A stretch of DNA of 64,000 nt from Allobosea sp. BK604 (GCF_004341515.1 NZ_SLZF01000001.1:372001-436000), one strand, 5' to 3'; numbered from the stretch's first letter, positions 17,161-25,897 are shown. The notes: generated from the letters alone by a model not told the origin. Made by a program: numbers and translations.

Positions 17161-18162
17161 TTGAGCGAGCCGGATTTTGCTCATAATCATGTGATCGCCG
17201 AACGGCTGAACCTCGCAAACGGCTCTGGTCGCATAATTCTCGTCACCGGCGGCTTCGGCTTCATCGGCAAGCATTTCATACGGCGCTGCCTCGAGGCCGG
17301 CCATCACATCATTAATGTCGATCGCGTTAACTACGCCGCCGACCGGTTGGTGCGGGCAGAGTTTGCGAAGCATCCGAATTACCGCGTGCAGGAACAGGAT
17401 ATCGCGGCGCTGGATCACCTCAGCGAATGCGATGTGATCGTGAACTTCGCCGCGGAGTCGCATGTCGACAATTCGATCTCGGACAACACCAAGTTCTGCC
17501 TCTCCAATATTCTTGGCGTCCAGCGCCTGCTTGAGCTCGTGCGGGTGAAGCAGCCGGCCGACCGACCACGTTTCATCCATATCAGCACCGACGAGGTCTA
17601 TGGTGAGGCGCTTGACGGCCCGCATCACGAGACCAGCATCCTGCGACCCTCTAATCCGTACTCGGCGACCAAGGCGGCAGCCGACATGTTGGTGATGAGC
17701 TGGGCCAGGACCTATCATCTGGATTGCAACATCGTTCGGCCGACCAATAATTATGGGCCGCATCAGTATCCTGAGAAACTTATTCCGAAATCCTGTGCGC
17801 GCCTGAAGCGTGGCCGCCCCGCTCTCCTCCATGGCAATGGCAGCTATGTCCGCTGCTGGCTGCATGTTGAGGACACGGTCGACGCGGTGCTTACCGTCAT
17901 CGAGAAGGGCGCCGCCAACACGATCTACAATGCCGGAGGCGTTGATTATCTTCAGAATATCGAGATCGTGCGGCGCCTGGCCCAGATCATTGGCGTGCCC
18001 GAGACCAAAGCCTTCGGCTTCACCGAAGACAGGCTCGGACAGGATCGCCGCTACAGCATTGACTCGGCACGACTGAACGCCCTCGGCTGGCGGCCGAAGC
18101 GCTCATTCGACAAGGAGATCGAGAGCATTGTCGAGCAATCCGAGTTCCAGCGCTTCCTCTGA
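17161..18162 (+). CDS. rmlB: dTDP-glucose 4,6-dehydratase-like extended SDR
   Basis: Extended short-chain dehydrogenase with the NAD motif VTGGFGFIGKHF, VNFAAESHVDNSI, the RmlB catalytic signature HISTDEVYGE, the Tyr/Lys pair in NPYSATKAAAD and RPTNNYGPHQYPEKLIP. These are diagnostic of dTDP-glucose 4,6-dehydratase, which makes dTDP-4-keto-6-deoxyglucose. I favour TTG at 17161 because GGGAG lies seven bases upstream (17149-17153); ATG at 17122 is the in-frame alternative and would add 13 residues. Either way the protein has an extra ~20-35 residues before the Rossmann fold. Its product would feed the aminotransferases at 6.8 and 19.1 kb. The next gene starts within it. Confidence 0.88.
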   Translation: MSEPDFAHNHVIAERLNLANGSGRIILVTGGFGFIGKHFIRRCLEAGHHIINVDRVNYAADRLVRAEFAKHPNYRVQEQDIAALDHLSECDVIVNFAAESHVDNSISDNTKFCLSNILGVQRLLELVRVKQPADRPRFIHISTDEVYGEALDGPHHETSILRPSNPYSATKAAADMLVMSWARTYHLDCNIVRPTNNYGPHQYPEKLIPKSCARLKRGRPALLHGNGSYVRCWLHVEDTVDAVLTVIEKGAANTIYNAGGVDYLQNIEIVRRLAQIIGVPETKAFGFTEDRLGQDRRYSIDSARLNALGWRPKRSFDKEIESIVEQSEFQRFL

Positions 18163-19126
18163 CCGCTGGACAGGTGCCGCGGCGCCGGGAGGTGTCGGGA
18201 TATCCCTGGTCATACCTGCCTATAATGAGGAAAGCGGTATCGAGGCATTGGTTCGGGAAGCCCATGCCGTGCTGGCGGGCATCGACGACCGCTTCGAGAT
18301 CATCGTCGTTAACGACGGCAGCCGCGACAACACCGCGCGCGAGCTCTCAAAGCTGGCCGAGGAATTCCCTGAACTGCGGCCAATCTCGCTGCGCATCAAT
18401 AGCGGCCAGCATGTCGCCACATTCATTGGTCTGCGCGAGGCGCGCGGTGATTTCGTCTTCCTCGCCGATGCCGATCTGAAAGCCGCCTTGCCGAGCCTGG
18501 TCCTGCTGCATGCGGCGGCGCAGGCCGACGAGAGGCTCGATATCGTCAGCGGTATCCGCAGCAACCGGTCAAAGACCATGTACCGGTCGCTCGGCTCGAA
18601 CGCGGTGTCCTTCATCGTCAACCGCCTGACGGGTGCGGGCCTGCGCGACCCGGCCTCGCCCTTGCGGCTCTATCGCCGTCATGTCGTCGAGACGATCGTC
18701 GAGGCCGACATCCTCGCCCAGAACCTGCCGATCCTGACGGCACTGCTGGGCCTGCACGTACAGGAAATCGAGCTCGACATCCCCGATTCGGGCCGTCGCA
18801 GTCGCTACACCCTGGCGGCGCTAGTGCATATTCTGCTGCTGGCGCTGCTGAATTTCTCGGGCGGAACGCGTACGATCCTCACATTGATCGGGCTCGGCAG
18901 CCTGTCGTTGATGCTGGGTGGGCTCGGCCTGGTCGGCATGACCATCGACGGCATCGTTCGGCAGCAGGCGCTCGGCACCAATCTCCTGCTGCTCTTCGTG
19001 CTTTTGACCGTTGTCGGACTGCAGTTCTGCCTGATGGGCGTGATCGCCTACAAGCTCGAACGCATCAACACAAACCTGCGCTTCCGCCAACTCGTCTATG
19101 GCGCCCGCTATGATCGTCGCGGTTGA
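18128..19126 (+). CDS. GtrB/DPM1-type family 2 glycosyltransferase
   Basis: 332 residues. The N-terminal GT2 fold shows ISLVIPAYNEESGIEA, IIVVNDGSRDNTA, NSGQHVATFIGLREA and FLADADLKAALP; here the usual DGDLQ is DADLK. Two strong hydrophobic helices lie at ~240-300. The start is a TTG preceded by AAGGAG, overlapping the RmlB-like gene by 35 bases; no better start is in frame. Its end overlaps the DegT gene by 29 bases. It probably loads the dTDP-sugar of this run, or another hexose, onto polyprenyl phosphate. Confidence 0.85.
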   Translation: MSSNPSSSASSDRWTGAAAPGGVGISLVIPAYNEESGIEALVREAHAVLAGIDDRFEIIVVNDGSRDNTARELSKLAEEFPELRPISLRINSGQHVATFIGLREARGDFVFLADADLKAALPSLVLLHAAAQADERLDIVSGIRSNRSKTMYRSLGSNAVSFIVNRLTGAGLRDPASPLRLYRRHVVETIVEADILAQNLPILTALLGLHVQEIELDIPDSGRRSRYTLAALVHILLLALLNFSGGTRTILTLIGLGSLSLMLGGLGLVGMTIDGIVRQQALGTNLLLLFVLLTVVGLQFCLMGVIAYKLERINTNLRFRQLVYGARYDRRG

Positions 19127-20168
19127 GGGGCCGACGCTGCCGCCCGATCTGCTCTGGACCGGGCGGGGCACGGCGGCATTGGTCGCGCTCCTGCGCGAGG
19201 CCGCTCCGCCAGGTTCCGGCGTGCTCGTACCGGTGAATCTCTGCGCCATCGCGGTAGCCGGAATCATCTGGGCCGGCATGCGGCCAGTATTCCACGATGT
19301 CAGCGCAGCGCACGGGAATGCCGAGATCGCGCATCTCGAAGCGGTCGACAGTTCCGATTGCCGCTTCGTGCTCGCAGTGGCAAATTTCGGCCGGCCAATC
19401 GACATGGACGCGTTCTGCAGCTTTGCCAAGCAGCGCGGCCTGATCCTGGTAGAGGATACTTGCAACGCACTCGGCGCCAGTTGGAACGGCCAGCCGCTCG
19501 GTAGCTTTGGCGATGCCGCTCTGTATTCCTTCAATGGCGGCAAGATCCTCGATGTCGGGCATGGCGGCGCAATCAGCATCCGCGACCCAGCGCTGCGCGG
19601 GCGTGTCGCTGCCGCGATCGCCGAAATGCCACTTGCCGACACCGGGCATCTGGCGGCCATCGCGGAACTGGAAGCCACATTGCGCGTTGCGCGGCAGGCT
19701 GGCGATGAGGCGGCGCAGCGCGGCGCCTATGCCCGGTACCGGCCTCAAGCGCTGTTTCGCGTTGACGCAAGCTGGCCCACGCGTCTCGCTCCCGGGCTCG
19801 ACCAGCTTGAGGCGGACATTGCCCGCCGCCGGTTGCTGTCGGCCCGCTACCGCGCCACTATCCGCGCGCCGGGCGTCACCCACGCTCCCGCACGGCAAGG
19901 CGAGGCGGTTTGGCGCCATTCGCTATTGGTCCCGCCCGAACGCCGCGATGCACTCGTCGCCCGGCTGCGGCAGATTGGGTTGAGCGCCAGCACTTGGTAT
20001 CCACCGGTGAACCGGATGTTTGCGCCAGAGTCGCGCAGCCTCTACCCCGAGGCCGAGCGGTTCGCGGCCAGAATCGTCAATCTCTGGGTCGATCACTCGA
20101 CCGATGAGGCGATGGTCGATCGCACCGCTACGATCATCAATAACTTCTTCGAACAGGCGACAGTATGA
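19098..20168 (+). CDS. DegT/DnrJ/EryC1 family aminotransferase, divergent
   Basis: 356 residues. The PLP site is recognisable: LILVEDTCNALGAS (Asp120) and ALYSFNGGKILDVGHGG (Lys149). Other parts are more divergent than in the WecE-like protein, and the middle (residues ~170-220) is Arg/Ala-rich. Most members transaminate keto sugars bound to nucleotides. With the RmlB-like gene upstream and WbqC four bases overlapping downstream, it most likely makes an amino sugar that is then N-acylated. It could use a different position (C3 versus C4) from the enzyme at 6846. ATG at 19098, or 19110 four codons later. Confidence 0.82.
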   Translation: MAPAMIVAVEGPTLPPDLLWTGRGTAALVALLREAAPPGSGVLVPVNLCAIAVAGIIWAGMRPVFHDVSAAHGNAEIAHLEAVDSSDCRFVLAVANFGRPIDMDAFCSFAKQRGLILVEDTCNALGASWNGQPLGSFGDAALYSFNGGKILDVGHGGAISIRDPALRGRVAAAIAEMPLADTGHLAAIAELEATLRVARQAGDEAAQRGAYARYRPQALFRVDASWPTRLAPGLDQLEADIARRRLLSARYRATIRAPGVTHAPARQGEAVWRHSLLVPPERRDALVARLRQIGLSASTWYPPVNRMFAPESRSLYPEAERFAARIVNLWVDHSTDEAMVDRTATIINNFFEQATV

Positions 20169-20890
20169 TCCTGGTGACCATCCAACCCAGTTTTCTTCCC
20201 TGGCTCGGTTATCTCGAGCAAATGGCCTTAGCCGATATCTTCGTCTATCTCGACGACGTGAAATACACCGGTCAAGACTGGCGCAATCGAAACCGCGTGC
20301 TCGATGCCACCGGCAAACCCGAATATCTCACCGTGCCTGTCCGAGCCCAGGCGGAGAAGCTCCCGATCAAGGATGTCCGAATCAGCGACGACCCACGCTG
20401 GGCTCGCAAGATAATCAACAAGCTAAAGCCCTGGTATGCGCGCGCTCCCCACACCAAGCGCTATCTGCCCCGGTTGCAGGCGATCCTCGAGGGAGGGCAC
20501 GAACTCCTTGTCGACCTGAACTATGAGATCATGGCGATGCTGGTTGAGGCCTACGACATCAGGACACCAGTCACCCGGAGTTCGGAGGCGGGCATTGTCT
20601 CGACCGATAAGAACCAGCGCCTGATCGACCTCTGCCTGCATCACGGCGCGACCGTGCTCTATGATGGGGCGGTGGCGGCGGATTTCATCGATATCGAGCG
20701 CTTCCGCGCCGCCGGCATCGAGGTCGTGTTCCAGAACTACCGGCCACAGCCTTATGATCAGGGCGGGCATGCTTTCGTCAGCCACCTTTCCAGCCTCGAC
20801 ACCCTGCTCTGGTGCGGCGACGCAGCCCGCGACATCCTGCGGGCGAGCCCGGTGCCGGACGCGCTGCCGGCGAAGGGGAAACGGGCATGA
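20165..20890 (+). CDS. wbqC: WbqC family protein (paralog A)
   Basis: 241 residues with the WbqC hallmark N-terminus TIQPSFLPWLGYLEQM, followed by YLDDVKYTGQDWRNRNRV and YLTVPV. WbqC proteins (PF08889) occur in O-antigen and capsule clusters near amino-sugar genes; their chemistry is not firmly established to my knowledge, and transfer of an amino acid or acyl group to an amino sugar has been considered. Start and stop overlap the neighbouring aminotransferase and methyltransferase by four bases each, so all three are coupled. A second copy is at 30967-31707. Confidence 0.87.
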   Translation: MILVTIQPSFLPWLGYLEQMALADIFVYLDDVKYTGQDWRNRNRVLDATGKPEYLTVPVRAQAEKLPIKDVRISDDPRWARKIINKLKPWYARAPHTKRYLPRLQAILEGGHELLVDLNYEIMAMLVEAYDIRTPVTRSSEAGIVSTDKNQRLIDLCLHHGATVLYDGAVAADFIDIERFRAAGIEVVFQNYRPQPYDQGGHAFVSHLSSLDTLLWCGDAARDILRASPVPDALPAKGKRA

Positions 20891-22086
20891 GCCGGAAATG
20901 CCCCTCCTGCGGCGGTACGGCATGGGAGCCATTCTACGAGTCGCGCAGCGGTCGCCTCCTGACCGGCGACCAGCGGATCGCGCCCGGCCATCTGGCCAAG
21001 ATCGTGTGCGCCTCCTGCGGCGTGGTCGCGAATGCCCGCGCCCTGAGCGATGACGAGCTGCGCGAGCTCTATGGCGAGGCCTACCAGCTCAACACCTATG
21101 GTCGCGAAGAGCACCTGTTCTATACGGCCGACGGTCCCGTACCGCGCTCGAAGGTCATCTTCGACTGGCTGGCCACGCTCCTCCCAGGCGATGCCACGAC
21201 AATCGTCGAGATCGGCTGCGGTGAAGGCAACGTGCTTCGGCGCTTTCAGGAAGCCGGCCCTGATCTGCAGGTCGTTGGTTTTGAAGGCAGCCAGCATGCC
21301 GCCGGGCTGGCGCGGGCCAAGGGCCTCGACGTTCGCAACGACCTGATCCTGTCGTCGGACCAGAGCCTGCCAACGGCCGATTTTCTCTTCTCCTACAACG
21401 TCCTGGAGCATGTCGAGGATCTGGATGCCTTTCTGTCCGTCCTCAAGCGCGCCTGCCGCCCCGGCGGTCGCATCATCTTCGGCCTCCCGATCCAGGACGA
21501 AGGCGGCTACGACCTCTTCTTCGCCGAGCATGTCTGGCATTTCTCGATCGGCCATGTCGCGCGCGTGCTTCGGCGCCACGGTCTCTCGATCGAGGAGGTG
21601 AAATCCCATCACCCGGTCAACCGGGGTGCGGCGCTCTTCGCCTGCAGGGTGGCAGAATCGGTCGCAGAACCGGAGAATGGGTCGGAATTCGCGGGCTGGC
21701 GCAAGATGCAGTTCGCCAATCGCGACTATTGGCTGGGCATTTTCGCCAGAGTCGATGATCTGCTGACCCAGGCTTCCGGCCACTCCCTGGCCGTGTATGG
21801 CTCCGCCGAGGTGCTGAGCCTGTTGATGTGCCACACCGCCCTCGGCGAGGCGAACATCGTGATGTGCCTCGACGAAGACCCCAACAAGATCGGAACAATC
21901 AAGCACGGCATCCCGGTTCATCATCCTGACGTCCTGAAGGGGAGCCCGGTCGACGCGGTGCTGCTGACTGTGAACGCGCGCTATAACGACCAGATTCGCG
22001 CCAAACTGGCGCCAGCCGGCATTGCGGTGCTTTCCTGCTTTTCCGAGACCGGAACTCAGGCCGGGCTGCCACCCACCGTCGAATAG
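20887..22086 (+). CDS. Zn-ribbon SAM methyltransferase of the sugar C-methyltransferase type
   Basis: 399 residues from the ATG at 20887 (ATGA overlap with WbqC); the longer open frame is read-through. Domains: Cys ribbon (CPSCGGTAW, CASCGVVAN), SAM motif TIVEIGCGEGNVLRRF, FSYNVLEHVEDLD, then FFAEHVWHFSIGHV, the position of the conserved E-H-x(n) pair in C-methyltransferases such as TylCIII/EvaC. A C-terminal Rossmann-like region (SLAVYGSAEV, VDAVLLTVNARYN) is also typical of that family. It may C-methylate a keto sugar, though the catalytic motif is not the canonical YHEH. Its 3' end overlaps the convergent gene by 31 bases. Confidence 0.82.
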   Translation: MSRKCPSCGGTAWEPFYESRSGRLLTGDQRIAPGHLAKIVCASCGVVANARALSDDELRELYGEAYQLNTYGREEHLFYTADGPVPRSKVIFDWLATLLPGDATTIVEIGCGEGNVLRRFQEAGPDLQVVGFEGSQHAAGLARAKGLDVRNDLILSSDQSLPTADFLFSYNVLEHVEDLDAFLSVLKRACRPGGRIIFGLPIQDEGGYDLFFAEHVWHFSIGHVARVLRRHGLSIEEVKSHHPVNRGAALFACRVAESVAEPENGSEFAGWRKMQFANRDYWLGIFARVDDLLTQASGHSLAVYGSAEVLSLLMCHTALGEANIVMCLDEDPNKIGTIKHGIPVHHPDVLKGSPVDAVLLTVNARYNDQIRAKLAPAGIAVLSCFSETGTQAGLPPTVE

Positions 22087-23306
22087 GAAGGCGTCACGCT
22101 CCCCAGCTCGATCTTGACCTCCTCGGCAATCACGCTGTGCCCGCCGATCGAGGCCCCCGGCTTCACCGCTGCATAAGCGCCGATCCGCGTATGGTGGCTG
22201 ATCGTGGCCCCCGGCCAGATCGAGACGCCCTCGCCAACTGCGCAATAGGGACCGAGATAGGCCTGCGCATCGACGATCACGCCCTGGGCCAGACGGGCGC
22301 TCGGCGACACGGTCGCCTGCGGGTGGACCAGCCGCGCCAGCCTGACTCCCTGACGCTTGACTGTCTCCGCCACCCGCCGGCGCGCGTCGTTGTCACCGAT
22401 CGCCACGGCGACGTCGGTTACTCCGTGCTCGTCGGCGAGCGCAGCAAGATCAGCGAGGCGCCCAAGCACAGGCACGCCGCCAACGGAGCGTCCGGCGAGA
22501 CCGGGCGCGTCATCGACAAAACCGATGAGAGCGATACCCGGATGCGCCGCGGCAAGTTCGGCGACCATCTCGCCGTAGATCGACGCACCGACGATGATCA
22601 GCGGCACGGGCGGGGCCTTGCCAGAAAAGCCGCTCCAGCGCCCGCTGGCGAGACAATTGGCGTATCGCTCGTCATAACCGAGCTCGGCCATCCGGGTGAG
22701 GACCGGGGTTGCATCGTACGGGACTGCGATCTCGTGCATGGAGCGCGCCGGCAGATCGAGCACCATGGCGCGGGCGCAGGCGACGCCGTCGGCCGGCAAA
22801 CCGACAGGGCCCGGGTTGAGCACCGCGTAATCGTCGCCGACTTCATGGAGATGATGGTGGGTATGGCCGAGCACGAGCACACGGCCGCTGGCGAAGGCGC
22901 GCACGGCCTCGGTCACACTTGTGACCTTCTGCTCAAGGGGGGAATCCGGGCCGCCATGCAGCACCGTCAGAGTACAGTCATCGAATGTCAGGTCGAGCCG
23001 CTCCGGCAGGCTGGCGAGCCAGGCGCGGGTCTCTTCGCTCACATAGCGTCGCTGCAATTGCAGGGCGCGCGTCGCGGCCGAACTGCCGGGAATGCCGAAC
23101 CCCTCCAACAGCGCCATATCGTGGTTGCCCCTGATGCAATGCGCCCCCAGCGCGCGCAGACGCGCCGCAACTTCGTCGACGAGCGGCAGGTGCCCGGCAA
23201 TGTCGCCGGCGCAGAGCCAAGCATCGACCGGGCCAGCGGCCGCGATCACCGCTTCCAGCGCCGGCAGATTGCCGTGGACGTCGGCGATCAGCCCCAGCCG
23301 TGTCAT
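22056..23306 (-). CDS. Metallophosphoesterase fused to NeuD/PglD-type sugar O/N-acetyltransferase
   Basis: 416 residues with two complete domains. Residues 1-~195 are a calcineurin-like phosphoesterase of the YfcE/MJ0936 type: LIADVHGN (Asp9, His11), AGDIAGH (Asp35), RGNHD (Asn61, His62), LHGG (His117) and LGHTHHH (His149, His151). After a ~40-residue linker, residues ~235-416 form a NeuD/PglD acyltransferase: PLIIVGASIYGEMVAEL, IGFVDDAP, then a left-handed beta-helix with ATVSPSARLA and ISHHTRIGAYA. The two activities would be phosphate removal and acyl transfer on a sugar. Start overlaps the ATP-grasp stop by four bases. I know of no established function for this fusion. Confidence 0.87.
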   Translation of the reverse strand: MTRLGLIADVHGNLPALEAVIAAAGPVDAWLCAGDIAGHLPLVDEVAARLRALGAHCIRGNHDMALLEGFGIPGSSAATRALQLQRRYVSEETRAWLASLPERLDLTFDDCTLTVLHGGPDSPLEQKVTSVTEAVRAFASGRVLVLGHTHHHLHEVGDDYAVLNPGPVGLPADGVACARAMVLDLPARSMHEIAVPYDATPVLTRMAELGYDERYANCLASGRWSGFSGKAPPVPLIIVGASIYGEMVAELAAAHPGIALIGFVDDAPGLAGRSVGGVPVLGRLADLAALADEHGVTDVAVAIGDNDARRRVAETVKRQGVRLARLVHPQATVSPSARLAQGVIVDAQAYLGPYCAVGEGVSIWPGATISHHTRIGAYAAVKPGASIGGHSVIAEEVKIELGSVTPSYSTVGGSPA

Positions 23307-24340
23307 GGCCTGCCCTTCCAGGTCGAGAGATCACGCTGCAAAGCGGCCTCGAACTCGTCTGCCTCGAGATAGACCTCGCGCCATTCGCGCATGACTGCGC
23401 CGGAGCGGGCGCTGATCGGCGGCAAGGTCTCGCCCAGCACGTATTCGCGAATCGCCAGCTCGGGTTCGTTGACCCCGAAATGAGCCCGGACGGGGGTGGT
23501 GCTGCTGAAGCGCGGGTTGACCTCGAAACAGACCGGGCCGCGCGGCGTCAGCCGCAGCTGAACATTGCACGAGACCTTGGCGTCGAGCGCGGTCGCGACC
23601 TTGCCGGCATAGGCGGCGATGGCATCATGCTGCAGCACCACGCCACGGTATGTCAGGCCGAAATCGAGATCGCGCCGGATCACCGTCGTGGCCGCAATCC
23701 GGCCGTCACCACAGCGATAGATGCCGACGGTGTATTCGGCATCATCCGGCAGCAAGCACTCCTGCACCACCGCGCCGGGCCGTAATTGTGCCGCGAGCTC
23801 GTCGCGCCCGCGGATGCGGGCAAGACCACGGGAGGCTGAGCCTTTGCGCGGCTTGACGATCAGCGGGAAGCCGACCCGCGCGATCAGTGCCTCGACCGCT
23901 TCACTGTCCTCGGCCTGAGCCGAGGCCGGATGGTCGAGGCCAGCCGCGGCAAGCGCGCAAGCGGTCAGGTACTTGTCGTCGGCGACGTTGAGCACGGCGC
24001 TGTCGTTGAGCATCAGGACGGCGCCGCTCTCGGCCTCGATCCGCGCCTTGTCACCGCGCAATTTTGCCGGCTCAGCCTCAGTACCGAAGAAGACGATGGC
24101 GATGCGCTCTCGCCGCAGAAAAGCGACCAGCTCCTCGACATAGCCCGACGCATCGGCGCGCGGACACAGGATAGGCGTCGCCCCGCCGAAGAAGCCCGCG
24201 GAGAACGGGTTTGAATCGAGCGCGAATAATTCGAGCGGCAGGCGCGACATTTTCAGCGCCTTGAAGATGTTCTGGCCGAGCGGGTTGCCCATTCCCGTTA
24301 CGGCAACGCGAATCGTGTCGGGCGTGTCCGCCGGGCTCAT
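23303..24340 (-). CDS. ATP-grasp (carbamoyl-phosphate synthase L-chain-like) ligase
   Basis: 345 residues from an ATG at 24340 that overlaps the upstream stop (ATGA); the open frame before it is a shadow. The N-terminal Rossmann-like pre-ATP-grasp domain starts RVAVTGMGNPLGQNI. ATP-grasp elements are FPLIVKPRKGSASRG (ATP-binding Lys and glycine loop), VVQECLLPDDAEYTVG and the Mg site FEVNPRFSSTTP (Glu, Asn). Such proteins (PylC, CarB-like) join a carboxylate to an amine through an acyl phosphate. In an amino-sugar setting it could attach an amino acid or other acid. Coupled at both ends to neighbours. Confidence 0.85.
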   Translation of the reverse strand: MSPADTPDTIRVAVTGMGNPLGQNIFKALKMSRLPLELFALDSNPFSAGFFGGATPILCPRADASGYVEELVAFLRRERIAIVFFGTEAEPAKLRGDKARIEAESGAVLMLNDSAVLNVADDKYLTACALAAAGLDHPASAQAEDSEAVEALIARVGFPLIVKPRKGSASRGLARIRGRDELAAQLRPGAVVQECLLPDDAEYTVGIYRCGDGRIAATTVIRRDLDFGLTYRGVVLQHDAIAAYAGKVATALDAKVSCNVQLRLTPRGPVCFEVNPRFSSTTPVRAHFGVNEPELAIREYVLGETLPPISARSGAVMREWREVYLEADEFEAALQRDLSTWKGRP

Positions 24341-25236
24341 GAGTTCTGTCCAGTCGAGGTGCGCCAGAGGCGAAAACTCATCGGGGTGGCCAGCGCTGGT
24401 GGCAAATGACGCAGAAGGCCGATCAGCCCGAGCCGCTGCATGACCCGGTAGATAACCGGCACCAGGCCGGGATGACGGGCGCTGAAGCTCGGATCGGTGT
24501 CGATACGGCTGATCGTGGCGTGCAGCAGGCCAGGCTCGAAGGCGACGCTCAGGCCGGTCGATCCGGCGAAGCGGCGGACCCGGCTCGTCGTGATGAAGTT
24601 CAGCGAACGCCAAACCTCGTCCTCGCGCAATTGCGGGCGCAGCCAGGTCACCGCCTGGGGAAAGCCCGGCACCAGCGGCATGGCGTAATGCGGCTCGTAG
24701 GGGACATGATAGTTCGGGCAGGTGTGCAGCATCTGACCGCCCGGCGCGAGGACACCGAGCATGGCTGCGAGGTTCACCTCGAGATCGGGGATGTGTTCAA
24801 GCACGTTGACCGAGAAGATCAGGTCGAAGACGCCATCGCTCACCGGATCGAGTCCGCTTGCCTCGCGGTCGATCACCGCGACGTCATGCTCCGGCACGAA
24901 GGCACGCAGCGCCTCGCCGATGCGGGCACTGTCACCGAAGCCGTTGGCGCCGGGTTCGAGCGCGACGATCTCGTAGCCACGCCGGCGCAGTTCGAAGGCG
25001 AGCAAGCCAATTCCAGCGCCGACATCGAGAAGTCGGATACCCGGCCGCAGGTATCCTCCGAGCAGGCGCAAGCCCACCTCGACCTCGGCCGCGCAGGTCT
25101 CGACGACCTGCCGCACGCGTGTGGTCGGAAGACCGGTGCGGGCGACGGCGAAGGCTACGAAGGCGTCGCGCCAGCTGGAATTGGCATGAAGCCCGCCCCC
25201 GTCTCCGGTGGAAGGAGACTGTGATCCGTCAGTCAT
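24337..25236 (-). CDS. Class I SAM methyltransferase
   Basis: 299 residues starting at the ATG at 25236, which overlaps the end of the upstream methyltransferase by eight bases. SAM elements are IRLLDVGAGIGLLAFEL, EIVALEPG, and LIFSVNVLEHIPDLEVNL. The region after it (HTCPNYHVPYEPHY) resembles Methyltransf_11 proteins of glycan clusters. The C-terminal ~70 residues are hydrophobic/aromatic and unassigned. It is four-base coupled to the ATP-grasp gene. The target, sugar or acyl group, is unknown. Confidence 0.82.
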   Translation of the reverse strand: MTDGSQSPSTGDGGGLHANSSWRDAFVAFAVARTGLPTTRVRQVVETCAAEVEVGLRLLGGYLRPGIRLLDVGAGIGLLAFELRRRGYEIVALEPGANGFGDSARIGEALRAFVPEHDVAVIDREASGLDPVSDGVFDLIFSVNVLEHIPDLEVNLAAMLGVLAPGGQMLHTCPNYHVPYEPHYAMPLVPGFPQAVTWLRPQLREDEVWRSLNFITTSRVRRFAGSTGLSVAFEPGLLHATISRIDTDPSFSARHPGLVPVIYRVMQRLGLIGLLRHLPPALATPMSFRLWRTSTGQNS

Positions 25237-25897
25237 AGGCGCGGATATCGTCGGCCGGTGGCGTTTCCAGGCGCGGCCTGTGCCGCAGCGCGAGGGTGAA
25301 CTCGAACGGCAGGTAATCATGATGCAGCGAGACGAAGGGCGTCAGCGTCTTGGCGTAGCGCAACATCTCCTCAGGCTCGAAATAATGATGCTCCGGCTCG
25401 CGATAATCGACATAGCTGGTCATGAAATCGACCACCACGCCGTCGCGCGCGGCAGCAAACATCCGCGCCAGCGCCTCCCTGGCGACACTCTCATTGTTAT
25501 CCGCCTCGTAGCGCGCATTGAACAGCTGCGACATGAAGACGACATCGGGAGCCAGATCGTCGACCGGCTCCTGGAAGATGTCGCGCGCGAGGAATTGCGC
25601 CTCGGGAAAGAGCTTGCGGTCATAGTCCAGGAACGGTTCGACGATATCGATACCGACATAGGCGGCAATGTCGATGCCGGCATTACGCAGGAAGCGATAG
25701 AACATCGCGATCCCGCAGCCGACATCGAGGACACGACGGCCGGCCAGGTCAAAAATTCCCGCATGAAGACTGTGACGGATGTACTGCTTCGGAGCGCCGC
25801 CCGACTTGAGCGCCGCAACGTCGAAACCATGCTCGGACAATCGAGCCTGGTATTTATCGACGATCCGGGCGATTTCGTCTTTGCTAAGAGCGTTCAA
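25229..25897 (-). CDS. Methyltransferase-fold protein, small type B (paralog of 30243-30884)
   Basis: 222 residues, with RRVLDVGCGIAMFYRFL as SAM motif I and AYVGIDIVEPFL as motif II. The C-terminal half shares an unusual pattern with the protein at 30243-30884: LFNARYEADN versus IFNVRFGYDD, an aromatic-Pro segment (HYFEPEEML versus RLWYPDPGQL), and HHDYLPFEFT versus MHDYPLYEFT. This pattern sets them apart from generic methyltransferases. First gene of a tightly overlapping four-gene run that ends with the metallophosphoesterase-NeuD fusion. It is divergent from another methyltransferase at 26053. Confidence 0.8.
   Translation of the reverse strand: MNALSKDEIARIVDKYQARLSEHGFDVAALKSGGAPKQYIRHSLHAGIFDLAGRRVLDVGCGIAMFYRFLRNAGIDIAAYVGIDIVEPFLDYDRKLFPEAQFLARDIFQEPVDDLAPDVVFMSQLFNARYEADNNESVAREALARMFAAARDGVVVDFMTSYVDYREPEHHYFEPEEMLRYAKTLTPFVSLHHDYLPFEFTLALRHRPRLETPPADDIRAYD

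Noticed and set aside
24341..24613. Longer version of the ATP-grasp gene
   Set aside because: The extra residues are a shadow of the upstream methyltransferase, and the ATG at 24340 overlaps its stop.
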